A stretch of DNA of 64,000 nucleotides, from the NCBI RefSeq assembly GCF_021166475.1, contig NZ_JAJOYS010000001.1, positions 1,116,001 to 1,180,000 on the forward strand. The letters are read 5' to 3'. The stretch comes from Pelagibacterium xiamenense (GTDB lineage Bacteria > Pseudomonadota > Alphaproteobacteria > Rhizobiales > Devosiaceae). The notes below the pieces were generated by a model that saw nothing but the letters and a program-made list of their open reading frames with translations, did no database searches and was not told the origin of the DNA. The translations under genes and the position numbers were made by a program. The stretch's first letter is position 1, and every line of letters starts with the position of its first letter. Shown here one piece after another: positions 24,588 to 34,519 of the stretch.

Positions 24588-26771
24588 TTAGTCCGACCCC
24601 CGCACCACCGAACGGCCGCGCAGGACACCCTTCTGGATGGCGAAGACCACAATCCCGACACCAAGCCCCACCATGTCGGTGAGCCATCCGCCATCGATCA
24701 TCGAGAGCGCCGCGATGAGCAGCACCGTCCGCAGGACGGGACCGATCTTGCCAAAGAAATAGCCCTGAACAGCCGCCGAGAGCAGATAGACGCCGATGGA
24801 GGCACTGATCACGACGTGTAGGATGTCGTACCACGCGCCCTGCATGAGCAACTCGTGGCTGTAAAAGAACATGAACGGCACGACGAACGCCGCGAGGCCG
24901 AATTTGAAGGCTTCGACCGACGTCTTCATCGGGTCGGAGCCCGAAAGTCCCGCACCGGCATAGGCGGCAAGCGCGACCGGTGGCGTGATGGCGGACATCA
25001 CGGCGTAGTAGAAGACGAAGAAGTGTGCGACGAGGACGGGGATGCCCAACTGCACGAGCCCCGGCGCAACGACGGCGGCAGCGACCGCGTAGGCGGCTGT
25101 CGTCGGCATGCCCATCCCCAGGACGATGGAAATGCACATCGCAAAAAAGAGCGCGATGAACTGGTTCTGTTCGGCAATGCCCAAGAGGAGTGAGGAGAAC
25201 CGTGCCCCAACGCCTGTCAATGCGATAACGCCGACGATGATGCCCGCCGCCGCACAGACCGCAACGAGCTGGATACTCATCTTGGCGGCGAGTTCGAGCG
25301 CACGGGCAAAGGCGACCGGGCCCATCTTGTAGGGCGTGAGCCAGGAAACAACCGCTGCCGAAGCCATCGCGAGCGTGCCGGCGCGGATGACCGAATAGCC
25401 CGAAAACAGCGTGTAGATCAGGATGATGATCGGCAAGAAGAGATAGACCTGTTTGACCAGAACCGCGAACTTGGGAAGTTCGGATTTGGGGAGGCCTTTC
25501 ATGCCCAGCTTGGTCGCCTGCAGGTCCACCATGAAAAAGACCGAGGCGAAGTAGAGCAGCGCCGGGATGATCGCCGCGACGACGATCTCGGTATAGGGAA
25601 TACCCGTTACCTCCGCCATGATGAACGCGCCGGCGCCCATGATCGGCGGGAGAATCTGACCCCCGGAGGATGCGGTGGCTTCGATCGCCGCCGCGCTGCG
25701 CGCGGGATAGCCGACCTTCTTCATCAGCGGGATCGTGAGCGAACCGGTCGCGACCACATTGCCGGCGGAAGTGCCGTTGATCATGCCCATGAGGCCCGAG
25801 GCGAACACCGCTACCTTGGCCGGTCCCCCTCGCCACCCGCCGGCCGCGGCGAAGGCGAAATTGACGAAATAATCGCCCACGCGCGAGGCCTGCAGGAACG
25901 CCGCAAAGGTGATGAAGAGGATGATGTAGGTCGAGGATACGGCGATCGGGTCGCCCAGGATGCCCTGGTCGGTGAAGATATAGGTGAAGAATCGCTCGAG
26001 AGAGTAGCCGCGATGGGTGAGAAAGCCCGGAAGCCACGGTCCGAGGAACGAATAGCCGATGAAGATGCCGGCGATGATGACGAGCGCCAGCCCGGCGACC
26101 CGGCGGGTCAGCTCGAGAATGAGCGCGACGCCGACGAGCGCGGCGTAAAAGTCAGCCGGCTGCGCGAGTGCCGTACCGGCGCGTAGACGGATCGGCTCGA
26201 CGTTGAAAAGGATGTAGCCCATCATCGTCAGCGCCGCTAAGCCGAGCAGCCAGTCGGCGGCATAAACGCGGTGGGCGTCACGATCCGAGAAGAACCAGCC
26301 CGCGAGGATGGCGGCAGCGGTGCCGATGACGAGGGGAATACCGTAGGTCGCAAAAACGAAGGAATCGGGCATGCGGATACCCGCGGCCCAAAGCCCCAGC
26401 CAGGCATAGGCGACCATTATGAAGCCGTAGCCGATGCCAATCGCCGCGACCGTGAGCAGGCCCCATTCGATGGGCGAGCGCCGCACGCGTTCGGCGCGCT
26501 CTTCATGCGAGAGCGAGAGGGCCGAATAGATCAGGAAGCCGATGAACAGCCCGCCCGCAATGTGAAGCAGCCGGTAGGTCCAGGTTTCGAGCGGATAAAG
26601 GTTCATCACCGCGACGTGGAATGTCGTATAGGCCATGCACAGGACGGCAATGAGCCAGTTGAGCCGCCCGCGCGGCGCGCGCTGGTTGGTGGCGAGTGGT
26701 TCCTCGTCCACCCCCTTCGCGATCATCGGACCGGCATCGCCGTGCGATGCGGTTGCTTCAGTAGTCGACAT
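24588..26771 (-). CDS. TRAP transporter, fused small and large permease (TAXI type)
   Basis: A 727-residue membrane protein starting MSTTEATASHG (GGGAGGA in front; an upstream extension to 26861 has no ribosome site). The first about 200 residues are the DctQ-like part, the rest the DctM-like part: INGTSAGNVVATGSLTIPLMKKVGYP, ASSGGQILPPIMGAGAFIMAE, LGMGMPTTAAYAVAAAVVAPGL and SAITPPVALAAYAGAGLSG are typical of the fused TAXI permease. Uses an ion gradient to import an organic acid-like substrate caught by the TAXI protein encoded upstream. The substrate is not known for most TAXI systems. Confidence 0.95.
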   Translation of the reverse strand: MSTTEATASHGDAGPMIAKGVDEEPLATNQRAPRGRLNWLIAVLCMAYTTFHVAVMNLYPLETWTYRLLHIAGGLFIGFLIYSALSLSHEERAERVRRSPIEWGLLTVAAIGIGYGFIMVAYAWLGLWAAGIRMPDSFVFATYGIPLVIGTAAAILAGWFFSDRDAHRVYAADWLLGLAALTMMGYILFNVEPIRLRAGTALAQPADFYAALVGVALILELTRRVAGLALVIIAGIFIGYSFLGPWLPGFLTHRGYSLERFFTYIFTDQGILGDPIAVSSTYIILFITFAAFLQASRVGDYFVNFAFAAAGGWRGGPAKVAVFASGLMGMINGTSAGNVVATGSLTIPLMKKVGYPARSAAAIEATASSGGQILPPIMGAGAFIMAEVTGIPYTEIVVAAIIPALLYFASVFFMVDLQATKLGMKGLPKSELPKFAVLVKQVYLFLPIIILIYTLFSGYSVIRAGTLAMASAAVVSWLTPYKMGPVAFARALELAAKMSIQLVAVCAAAGIIVGVIALTGVGARFSSLLLGIAEQNQFIALFFAMCISIVLGMGMPTTAAYAVAAAVVAPGLVQLGIPVLVAHFFVFYYAVMSAITPPVALAAYAGAGLSGSDPMKTSVEAFKFGLAAFVVPFMFFYSHELLMQGAWYDILHVVISASIGVYLLSAAVQGYFFGKIGPVLRTVLLIAALSMIDGGWLTDMVGLGVGIVVFAIQKGVLRGRSVVRGSD

Positions 26772-26884
26772 GTCTGAAATCCTCCCGGGGGCCACGTGCC
26801 TCCGACCGGCGGCAATCTTGCCGCCCAACGTTTTCGCCCACGGATGGCGGCGTACCGCCACCCGCGTCTTCAGTCAGCGCCCTG

Positions 26885-27862
26885 TCAGCCGCGCAACTCG
26901 TCGGGGATTTCGATGCCGATTTCCTCGTAGTACCGCACCGCACCGGGGTGGAACGGGAGGAACGTATTCTTGTCGACATTCCCCGGGATCGTTTCTGCCG
27001 CGGTGGAGTGAATCTGCACCATGCGTTCTGTGTTTTCCATCACCAGCTTGGTGATCTCATACGCAAGGCTTTCCGGCATATCCTGGCTCGCCACCGCGAA
27101 GTTCCAGAGCGCGAGCGTCAATTGCGGATCGTCAAAGCCCTGATAGAGGCCGCCCGGAACGTCGAATGCCGCCAGTTCCGGCCGCTGCTGAAGCACCTGC
27201 CCGCGCTCTTCCTCGGTGAACCCGAAGATGTTGACGTCGTTTTCCGCCGCGATCTGGGCGAAGGCCGCAATCGGGACGCCGGCAGCGAAGGCGAAGGCAT
27301 CGATCAGCCCGTCCTTCACCTGGCCGACCGCGTCGTTGGCGCCCGCATAGCTGATCTCGGGCGAAACGCCGAGGATTTCGAAAAAGCGTGGCCAGTAGGT
27401 CGCCGCGGTGCCGCCGGCGGGGCCGACAGCGACGCGCTTGCCGTCGAGGTCGTCGATCGAGTCGATGCCCGAGGACGCGAGCGCGACCGCCTGGAAGGGC
27501 GTCTGATACATCGGAAAGAGCGCGCGCAGATTCTTGTGCTCGAGCCCCGGAGCGAGTTCGGATTGGCCGGTCCAGGCTTCGTAAGCCGGGCCCATGGTGA
27601 CAAGGCCGATCTGGTGGTCGCCGGTTTCAACCAGCGTGGCGTTCTGGACCGGGCCGCCGGTCACTTCGCCCGAGGCGTTGACGCCAAGCTCTTCGGTAAT
27701 CAGACCGCCAAGGCCCGTGCCGTAAATGAAGTAGGTGCCGCCCTGGCTGGCGGTCCCGATCGTCAGGCTCGCCGGCCAGTCGGCCCGGTCGTCCTGCGCG
27801 ACAGCCGGTGCCGCCACGAGCATCGACGCTGCCGCGATGGCAGCGAGAGTGGTAAAACGCAT
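26885..27862 (-). CDS. TAXI-family TRAP transporter solute-binding protein
   Basis: A 325-residue periplasmic protein. Signal peptide MRFTTLAAIAAASMLVAAPAVAQ, then LTIGTASQGGTYFIYGTGLGGLI, the defining TAXI motif, and KRVAVGPAGGTAATYWPRFFEILG, typical of the group. It is the first gene of the transporter operon, 113 bases before the permease. The 211-base upstream region to the response-regulator gene contains a sigma-54-like promoter and inverted-repeat sites. Confidence 0.95.
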   Translation of the reverse strand: MRFTTLAAIAAASMLVAAPAVAQDDRADWPASLTIGTASQGGTYFIYGTGLGGLITEELGVNASGEVTGGPVQNATLVETGDHQIGLVTMGPAYEAWTGQSELAPGLEHKNLRALFPMYQTPFQAVALASSGIDSIDDLDGKRVAVGPAGGTAATYWPRFFEILGVSPEISYAGANDAVGQVKDGLIDAFAFAAGVPIAAFAQIAAENDVNIFGFTEEERGQVLQQRPELAAFDVPGGLYQGFDDPQLTLALWNFAVASQDMPESLAYEITKLVMENTERMVQIHSTAAETIPGNVDKNTFLPFHPGAVRYYEEIGIEIPDELRG

Positions 27863-27982
27863 TGCGTCCTCCCCGTTGGGTTTTGCTTGTCGGTTTCAAC
27901 CCACCCGGCACCGGATAACCTCCTCCGCGCCGAATGCGATGACCGAGAAGCCCCCAAGAACCCGGGGGGCGCAAGCGCCCAG

Positions 27983-27998
27983 GGCAAGTCACGCGACA
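27983..27998 (-). promoter_or_regulatory. Candidate sigma-54 promoter of the TAXI-TRAP operon
   Basis: On the minus strand TGTCGCGTGACTTGCC aligns with the sigma-54 consensus TGGCACG-N4-TTGCW: TTGC at -12 is perfect, the spacing is exact, and the -24 part has one of its two key G residues changed (TGTC instead of TGGC). It lies 121 bases upstream of the binding-protein start. A sigma-54 activator gene is next to it. Confidence 0.5.
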
Positions 27999-28022
27999 CT
28001 TTTTTCGCAAATCGCGCGGTCG

Positions 28023-28073
28023 ATGTGTGGAAACGGTATCATGGACATCAAAGTGTGTGTGGGTTTCCACCCA
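28023..28073 (-). promoter_or_regulatory. Candidate upstream activator sites of the DctD-like regulator
   Basis: GTGGAAAC at 28027-28034 and its complement GTTTCCAC at 28063-28070, each inside a partly symmetric stretch, about 30-75 bases upstream of the putative sigma-54 promoter. This distance is usual for enhancer sites of NtrC/DctD-type activators. Confidence 0.45.
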
Positions 28074-29438
28074 TCATTCGACTTCGGCGTCTGGTTCGAG
28101 GAGGAACTGACGACGATCGATGCCGTGCTTCTGCATCTTTTCGTAAAGCGACTTACGTGAGAGCCCCAGCGATTCATAGACAGGCTTGATCCGTCCGCCA
28201 TGCGCGCGCAATGCGTTTTCGATAACGCCACGTTCGAAATTCGCTACCCGCTCGGCGAGCCGCTGGCCTCCATCCGGGGCGCTGCTTTCCTCGTTGGTGA
28301 AGGGGAGGCCGAGATCGAGCGCGTACCGGTCCGCAGCGTTCCTGAGCTCGCGCACGTTGCCCGGCCATTTGCGTTCGCTCAGCGCCGCAATTACGTGAGG
28401 CGGCACCGCTACAGGATCGCGTCGATAGCGGGACGCGGCCTCGGTCACCAACTGCATAAAAAGAAGCGGTATATCCTCGCGCCGGTCTTCAAGCGGCGGT
28501 ACTTCGAGCGTGATGACGTTGAGCCGATAGAGCAGGTCGGACCGGAAACGGCCATCGGCGGCGTCTTTGGAGAGGTCCGTTTTCGAGGTCGCGAGGAACC
28601 GTACGTCGAGGGGCAGGGGCTCGTTGCTGCCCAGCCGCGTGATGACGCGCTCCTGAATGACGCGCAGCAGTTTGCCTTGTACGTCGAGCGGCATGGAGCC
28701 GATCTCGTCGAGCAGAATGGTGCCGCCCTGCGCGTGCTCGAACTTGCCGAACCGCGCGCGCATGGCTCCGGGAAACGCGCCGGCCTCGTGGCCGAAAAGC
28801 TCGCTTTCGATGAGATTGGCCGGCAGTGCGGCGCAGTTGATCGCAATGAACGGCTTCTGCGCCCGGCCCGAAAGGTCGTGTAGCGCGCGGGCGGTGACCT
28901 CTTTGCCTGAACCCGTCGGCCCGACGATGAGGACGTCCGCATCGGTCGGCCCGACCGTGCGGACTTTGCGCCGCAGATCGATCATTGCGTTCGACCGGCC
29001 CAGTATGCGCTGCTCGATGTCGTCGCTTTGCCCGGCGGCGGCGCGCAGGACGCGGTTTTCAAGCACGAGACGGCGATAATCGAGCGCACGGGCGGCGATT
29101 TCGGTGAGCTGGCCGCTGGGGAACGGCTTTTCAATGAAGTCGAACGCGCCCTCGCGCATGGCGCGTACGGCCAGTTGCACTTCCCCGTGGCCAGTAAAGA
29201 GGATGACGGGAATATCACGGTCGAGCGCATGAATGCGGTTCATCAGCGTGAGACCGTCCATGCCCGGCATGCGGATATCGGTGATGACGATGCCCTTGAA
29301 CCCGAACCCCACAAGATCGAGCGCGCGCTCGGCCGTGGCAAGATCCTCCACGGAAAGCCCCGCCAGATCGAGCGCCTGCGCGGTCGACTGGCGCAGTTCG
29401 TCCTCGTCGTCGATCAGGAGAACTTTGCCCGCACTCAT
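28074..29438 (-). CDS. Sigma-54-dependent response regulator, DctD-like
   Basis: A 454-residue NtrC-type activator. Receiver domain (VLLIDDEDELR; phospho-acceptor Asp in GIVITDIRMPGMDG), AAA+ domain (Walker A GPTGSGKE, Walker B GGTILLDEIGSMP), and a Fis-type helix-turn-helix at the end (RIKPVYESLGLSRKSLYEKM). The sigma-54 contact loop, normally GAFTGA, reads GAFPGA. The gene overlaps the kinase gene by 4 bases, which makes a cognate pair. It most likely activates the adjacent TAXI-TRAP operon. Confidence 0.93.
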   Translation of the reverse strand: MSAGKVLLIDDEDELRQSTAQALDLAGLSVEDLATAERALDLVGFGFKGIVITDIRMPGMDGLTLMNRIHALDRDIPVILFTGHGEVQLAVRAMREGAFDFIEKPFPSGQLTEIAARALDYRRLVLENRVLRAAAGQSDDIEQRILGRSNAMIDLRRKVRTVGPTDADVLIVGPTGSGKEVTARALHDLSGRAQKPFIAINCAALPANLIESELFGHEAGAFPGAMRARFGKFEHAQGGTILLDEIGSMPLDVQGKLLRVIQERVITRLGSNEPLPLDVRFLATSKTDLSKDAADGRFRSDLLYRLNVITLEVPPLEDRREDIPLLFMQLVTEAASRYRRDPVAVPPHVIAALSERKWPGNVRELRNAADRYALDLGLPFTNEESSAPDGGQRLAERVANFERGVIENALRAHGGRIKPVYESLGLSRKSLYEKMQKHGIDRRQFLLEPDAEVE

Positions 29439-31324
29439 TGCGCCGCCTCGGCCAAAGCGTCCTCGGTCCGGGCAGGGGCCTCGGCCGCCACAAGCTCAAC
29501 GGTGAAGACCGCTCCCCCGCCCGCATGGTTCGCAGCACGCAGTTCGCCGCCGAAATCCTTGACGATATTGTAGGAAATCGAAAGGCCGAGCCCCAGGCCC
29601 TTGCCCACGCCCTTGGTGGAAAAGAACGGGTCGAAAATACGTTCGTTGAGCCCTTCTGCTATGCCCGGCCCATGGTCTCGGATCGCGATTGTGACCGTTG
29701 TACCATCACCCCGAACCTCGATGTCGACGCGCTTGTTGTCGGTCTCGCTTACCGCGTCGATCGCGTTCGACAAGACGTTCACGAGGACCTGTTGCAGGCG
29801 GACCGGACCGCCGCGGGCATAAAGTGGCGTCTCCGGGAGGCTGGTCTCGATAGCGATCCCCGTCTGTTTCACCCGCCAGCCCATAATGTCGAGCGCGTCC
29901 GCGACAACCTGAGCGACCGGTACCGCAGAGAGCTTCTGATTGGGCTTGCGCGCGAAGTTCCTCAAATGGCGCGAAATCGCGCTCATACGGTCGATGAGCC
30001 CCGCGATGCGCGAGACGTTTTCAGCCGCGTCCGCGATCCGCCCGCGCTCGATCAGTACGTGTGTGTTGTCGGCATAATTGCGCGCGGCTGCGAGCGGCTG
30101 GTTGAACTCATGTGAGAGCGCCGCGGACATCTGCCCGAGCGCCGCGAGCTTGCCCGCCTGGATAAGGTCCGCCTGTGTCTCGCGCAGGCGGTCCTCGGTG
30201 GCGCGGCGCTCCGCGACTTCGCCCTCGAGCCGACGGTTGACGGCGGCAAGTTCAACGGTGCGCTCAGCGACCCGGTGTTCGAGCAATTCCCTGGCTTCAC
30301 GCTGAAGTTCCATGCGCTCGCGCAGGCTCGCCCGACGCTGGAGATAGACGGCGACGCCAAGGGCCAATATCCCCACGACGAGAAGCGCCGCGATCACGGT
30401 GTTGAGTGCCTGCGCCCGGGCAGGGGCTGTGTCGAGCAGGACGCTCAGCGTCCAATCCGCTTCCGGCAGCGTTTGGCTGACAACGAGGTATTCCGCCGTT
30501 TCGTCGTTGCCCGAAATCGTCAGGAGTTCGCGGCCGTCTTCGGTAACCGCGCGCGAGACCGGCAGGTCGCGCAGCCGGGTATTGGCGTAGACCGTATTGT
30601 CGTCACCGGCCCGCTCGCCCCGGATGGGTCGAATGCCGGTGAACAACCATTCCGGCCGCCCGCTCATGAAGATCGTGCCTTCGGGGTCCGCGACGATGAT
30701 CTCGTAGTCCGCGCCACGCCACCCGTCCTCAAGTGTGCCGGCGTCGACTTTGAACACCAGCGCGCCTTCGATTGTGCCGTTCACGCGGATGGGGGCGCCG
30801 AAGTAATAGCCGCGATCGCTGGTATCGGAGCTGAGTGCAAAGAACCGCTCTTCCCGTCCCGATATGACGTCCTGGAAATAGGGGCGATCATCGAACCGTT
30901 CGCCCGCGAACGATGTTGGCCCGAGAAAGTTGGACGCGGCAACCGTCGTGCCGTCCGGCATCAGCACATAGATCTGCGTTGCCTCGAGCAGCGCGTTGGT
31001 TTCCATGAGATAGATGTTGGCGGCAACCAGCGCCGCCGGGCTCTCGGGATTGGCAACGACCGCCTTGATGCTTTGCTGGCCGGCGATCAACTCGGGCAGC
31101 TCGAGATACCGCGCCATCTGCGCACGCAGCGCGGCGACCGCGAGCGTCACCGTGTTGCGCCCGCGCTCTGCGGCGGTTTCGAGATAGGCCCGGGTGGCAT
31201 AGTCGCCACCGATGCTGCCTATGGCGATGACGAGTGCAAGCACGGCAACGCCCAGCCACAACCAGGGGCGCTGGAGATGGCGCAGAAGGTATGCAGGTGT
31301 GCCGGAGCGCCGGGAAATTGTCAT
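29435..31324 (-). CDS. Membrane sensor histidine kinase, DctB-like
   Basis: A 629-residue kinase. Two membrane spans (about residues 17-36, PWLWLGVAVLALVIAIGSIGG, and about 310-330) enclose a large periplasmic dCACHE-type sensor domain like that of DctB, which binds dicarboxylates. Then coiled coil, HisKA (ALGQMSAALSHEFNQPLAAARNYADNT, His as phosphorylation site) and HATPase (ISNAIDAVSE-like NVLSNAIDAV; DHGPGIAEG; GKGLGLGLSI). It phosphorylates the co-encoded regulator. Ligand is probably the substrate of the neighbouring TRAP transporter. Confidence 0.94.
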   Translation of the reverse strand: MTISRRSGTPAYLLRHLQRPWLWLGVAVLALVIAIGSIGGDYATRAYLETAAERGRNTVTLAVAALRAQMARYLELPELIAGQQSIKAVVANPESPAALVAANIYLMETNALLEATQIYVLMPDGTTVAASNFLGPTSFAGERFDDRPYFQDVISGREERFFALSSDTSDRGYYFGAPIRVNGTIEGALVFKVDAGTLEDGWRGADYEIIVADPEGTIFMSGRPEWLFTGIRPIRGERAGDDNTVYANTRLRDLPVSRAVTEDGRELLTISGNDETAEYLVVSQTLPEADWTLSVLLDTAPARAQALNTVIAALLVVGILALGVAVYLQRRASLRERMELQREARELLEHRVAERTVELAAVNRRLEGEVAERRATEDRLRETQADLIQAGKLAALGQMSAALSHEFNQPLAAARNYADNTHVLIERGRIADAAENVSRIAGLIDRMSAISRHLRNFARKPNQKLSAVPVAQVVADALDIMGWRVKQTGIAIETSLPETPLYARGGPVRLQQVLVNVLSNAIDAVSETDNKRVDIEVRGDGTTVTIAIRDHGPGIAEGLNERIFDPFFSTKGVGKGLGLGLSISYNIVKDFGGELRAANHAGGGAVFTVELVAAEAPARTEDALAEAAQ

Positions 31325-31386
31325 TTCATCATCTTACTTGCGGCGCACGCACCGCGAAACGGTTTTGTGGGCGGGACCGCGTTGCG

Positions 31387-31977
31387 TCATTTCCGACCGA
31401 GACAAACAGCGACACGCGCCCGAAGCGCGGGAAGAACATCGCGCTCGAACCACGGATTCCGCCTCATCCACCCCACCACGCGCCAACTGGGATGGGGCAA
31501 GGGGCACAACCGCGGGAGATGATCGGCAAACGCCGCGACATTGGCTCCGAGCCTGCCCGCGCCGGTCAAATAGGCACGCTGGGCGTAGAGGCCGACGAGC
31601 ACCGTCAGCTCTATGTCCGGCATCGCGTCGAATAGGCGCCGATGCCAGGTCGGCGCGCAAATAGGTCGTGGTGGCAGATCACCTCCACGCGGCGCGACGC
31701 CCGGGTAGCAGAATCCCATCGGCACAAGGGCAATTTTGCCGTTGTCGTAGAAATCCTCTGCGGCGATCCCCAACCACCTACGCAGCCTTTGCCCGCTCTG
31801 GTCGTTCCAGGGCACCCCGCTCTCGTGAACCTTCCGGCCCGGAGCCTGGCCGATGATGAGGACTTTCGCGGTGTTGCCGACCTGGACGACCGGGCGCGGC
31901 CCCAACGGCAACTCCGCTGCGCAGATCGCGCAACCGCGAATTTCGTCATGCAGAGCCTGCAAGCCGTCCGACGTCAT
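31387..31977 (-). CDS. Uracil-DNA glycosylase-family protein
   Basis: A 196-residue protein. The N-terminal block VLIIGQAPGRKVHESGVPWNDQSGQRLRRWLGI and the C-terminal LPHPSWR are the two active-site regions of UDG-superfamily proteins. CAICAAELPLGP near the start keeps a Cys pair, but the usual four-Cys iron-sulfur set of family 4 is not complete. I picked ATG 31977 (MTSDGLQALHDEI); 32034 is less likely. May remove uracil from DNA or have another nucleobase role. Confidence 0.87.
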   Translation of the reverse strand: MTSDGLQALHDEIRGCAICAAELPLGPRPVVQVGNTAKVLIIGQAPGRKVHESGVPWNDQSGQRLRRWLGIAAEDFYDNGKIALVPMGFCYPGVAPRGGDLPPRPICAPTWHRRLFDAMPDIELTVLVGLYAQRAYLTGAGRLGANVAAFADHLPRLCPLPHPSWRVVGWMRRNPWFERDVLPALRARVAVCLGRK

Positions 31978-32224
31978 ACCGCACCTTCCGCCAGCCAATG
32001 AAAACGACGATAACCCGTACCCGACTCGCGCCATAACACGGCTCGATCAACAACGCGTATCGAGACCCCGCGCGGCTTGCTCACAGGCGCCGAATGTGTA
32101 GCAATGGCGGGACCTTAAGGGAAGCCGGGAGGGTTGGGATGCTTGACCTGCCAAGTTGCGCGTTGCGTGGTGCGGGCGATCCCCCCGGTGCCGCTGCACA
32201 ACCCCTTCGCCCGGGTGCTGGCTG

Positions 32225-34519
32225 ATGGCGGTTCCGGCAGGTTCCCGGGGCGTGAGCGCGATCGCTCCGATCGCAATGTGGGGCCTCGTGGTCCTTCTCG
32301 ACGTTCTGGCTCTCTTGGCAGTTTTCGGCCTGGGTTTCGACGATGGCCTGGGCCGTGTGTTCGCGTCCGACAGCCAACGCAACGCCGACTATGAGGAACT
32401 CTCAGGACACTTCACCCCGAGCGAGGGCGATACCGTGGTTTTGTTTCAAAGCCCGGACTTCGCTGATCCCGACAGTCTCCAGGCGGTCTCGGACTTCGTC
32501 ATAGAAGCGAGCTTTCTTGACGGCGTCGTGGATGTCTTTTCGCTATTCGCGTTGCGTGAGCCGGTCGACACAGGCGGCATAGGCGCGCCGCTGATCGGCA
32601 TAGACGTACCACGCGACGGGTCTCTGGCGCCGAGGCTGGACGCGATCGCAGACAATATGGCGGGCGGTGGGCGCCTGATCTCGGGGGATCGCACGTCGAC
32701 AGCCGTTGTGATCGCGACTGACCGGTCGGCAGTAGCCGATGGCGCGCGCACGATAATTGAACACCTTGAGGACGTCGCCGCCAGCGTCACGGCGGGGACG
32801 GATGTTTCCTTCGAAGTTACGGGCCTTCCAGCTGTTCGTCTCGACATTGTCGACAGTCTTTTCAGCGATCTCATCAGGCTCAATTTACTGGGTATGATCG
32901 CAGGGTTCGCCATATGCGTCATGGCGCTGCGCAGCGTACGGCTCGCGGTCTTCGTCGTCCTTCCCGCTGCCACGGCGCTCCTGTGGGCGCTCGGCGCGCT
33001 CTCGACATTCGGCTTCGGCATCAACGTGCTCTCAATCGCCCTGCCGGTCCTGATCCTTGTGCTCGCTTTTGCCGACAGCCTTCATCTGACGTTCGAAATT
33101 CGGCGCCTCGCACCCGATGAGCCATCGCCCGACCGGCTCGCCATCCTGGCGCTGAAACGCGTCGGACCGGCCTGCGCGCTGGCGTCGTTCACCACAGCGA
33201 TCGCGTTCGGGGGGCTCATGATCTCCGAAAGCGAAATCGTCCGTAATTTCGGCCTGGCGGGGATCGTCGCGGCGTTGATCGCGCTTGTTGCGGTGCTCAC
33301 GGTCCAGCCGTTGGTCTTTGCGACGGCGGGGCGGCTGATCCCCGCCGAAAGGCTGTTCCCGGCGCGGCGTAGGCGGATGCTGCGGGTTTTCGACTGGCAG
33401 TTCCTCCCCGAGTTCGCGCTGCGCCATCCCCGGCCGATTGCCATTGGCGCAATCGCCGCGCTTGTGGCCTTTGGCGCGGTATATACCGCGATCGAGCCGT
33501 CTTACTCGGTGCTCGAAAACATCAACCGCGACGCGTCCCGCGTCCGCGCGATCGAAACGTTGAACGACGAACTGGCCCCGATCAACACCATTGATATTCC
33601 GGTATCGATCGAGGCGTCCGGCGGGCTCGATGCGACCGCCGTCGAACGGATTACCGCCACGCACGAGGCGGTTGCGGGACTGGTGCCGGGAACGGTCGCC
33701 GTGTCGCTCCACAGCCTTGTGCCGGACACCGTGAACCTTTCGGCCGCCGAACGGGCGCAGAGGCTGTCCCAGGTCGTGTCGTCGATGTCAGGGAACCAGC
33801 GAGGACGGGTTTTGTCCGACGACGGAACGACAGCACTCGTCCGGCTCCATATCAACACTTATGACGCGGGCGAGGTCCGGGCCATCACCGAGCGCATCGA
33901 GCGTGCGCTGGCCGCCGACCCCATCGCATCGCAGGCCGCCGGGACACCCACCGGGTTCATGGTCATGTCGTCTTTCGTCAGCGCGGGGATGATCCTCGAT
34001 CTCAACTATTGCTTCTTTATCGCTGTCGTCGCATCGGGGCTTTTGACGACGCTCTGGTTCGCCAACTGGCGCTATGGCGCGGTGGCGCTGGTGCCGAACG
34101 TGCTGCCCATCCTGGCGGTGGGGGCCTGGCTGGTGCTTTCGGGACGCGGGCTGCAGTTTTCGAGTGGCGTGGCGCTCACCATCGCCTTCGGCATCGCGGT
34201 GGACGATACGGTCCACATCATCAACCGGCTCAGGATCAATGCGCCACGGGGAAGGCCGTTCGATCCCGGCGCGATACACCGCTCGGTGGTCGAGGTGACG
34301 CCGGCGCTGGTCGTGACAACGACCGTCTTGTCCTTCGGGCTCCTGAGCACGTTCTCGAGCGCGTCGCCGATGATCGGCTATTTCGGCATCCTCTCCATTG
34401 CCGTGTTCATCCTGGCAATTCTTGCGGACCTCGTGGTGTTGCCCGCATGCCTGATGGTGCTCAACGGATGGGAAAAGAGGCGGCGCGAAAGCCGCATACT
34501 GAAAGAGCGGGATGCATGA
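32225..34519 (+). CDS. RND/MMPL-family transporter
   Basis: About 764 residues with the two-fold MMPL plan: a membrane span, a large periplasmic domain, and blocks of membrane helices (LIRLNLLGMIAGFAICVMALRSVRLAVFVVLPA ...; second half LDLNYCFFIAVVASGLLTTLWF ...). The motif GIAVDDTVHIINRLR is the charged helix typical of the class. Such proteins export lipids, hopanoids or hydrophobic compounds. No membrane-fusion protein is encoded beside it. The start is uncertain (ATG 32156 or 32225). Confidence 0.88.
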   Translation: MAVPAGSRGVSAIAPIAMWGLVVLLDVLALLAVFGLGFDDGLGRVFASDSQRNADYEELSGHFTPSEGDTVVLFQSPDFADPDSLQAVSDFVIEASFLDGVVDVFSLFALREPVDTGGIGAPLIGIDVPRDGSLAPRLDAIADNMAGGGRLISGDRTSTAVVIATDRSAVADGARTIIEHLEDVAASVTAGTDVSFEVTGLPAVRLDIVDSLFSDLIRLNLLGMIAGFAICVMALRSVRLAVFVVLPAATALLWALGALSTFGFGINVLSIALPVLILVLAFADSLHLTFEIRRLAPDEPSPDRLAILALKRVGPACALASFTTAIAFGGLMISESEIVRNFGLAGIVAALIALVAVLTVQPLVFATAGRLIPAERLFPARRRRMLRVFDWQFLPEFALRHPRPIAIGAIAALVAFGAVYTAIEPSYSVLENINRDASRVRAIETLNDELAPINTIDIPVSIEASGGLDATAVERITATHEAVAGLVPGTVAVSLHSLVPDTVNLSAAERAQRLSQVVSSMSGNQRGRVLSDDGTTALVRLHINTYDAGEVRAITERIERALAADPIASQAAGTPTGFMVMSSFVSAGMILDLNYCFFIAVVASGLLTTLWFANWRYGAVALVPNVLPILAVGAWLVLSGRGLQFSSGVALTIAFGIAVDDTVHIINRLRINAPRGRPFDPGAIHRSVVEVTPALVVTTTVLSFGLLSTFSSASPMIGYFGILSIAVFILAILADLVVLPACLMVLNGWEKRRRESRILKERDA

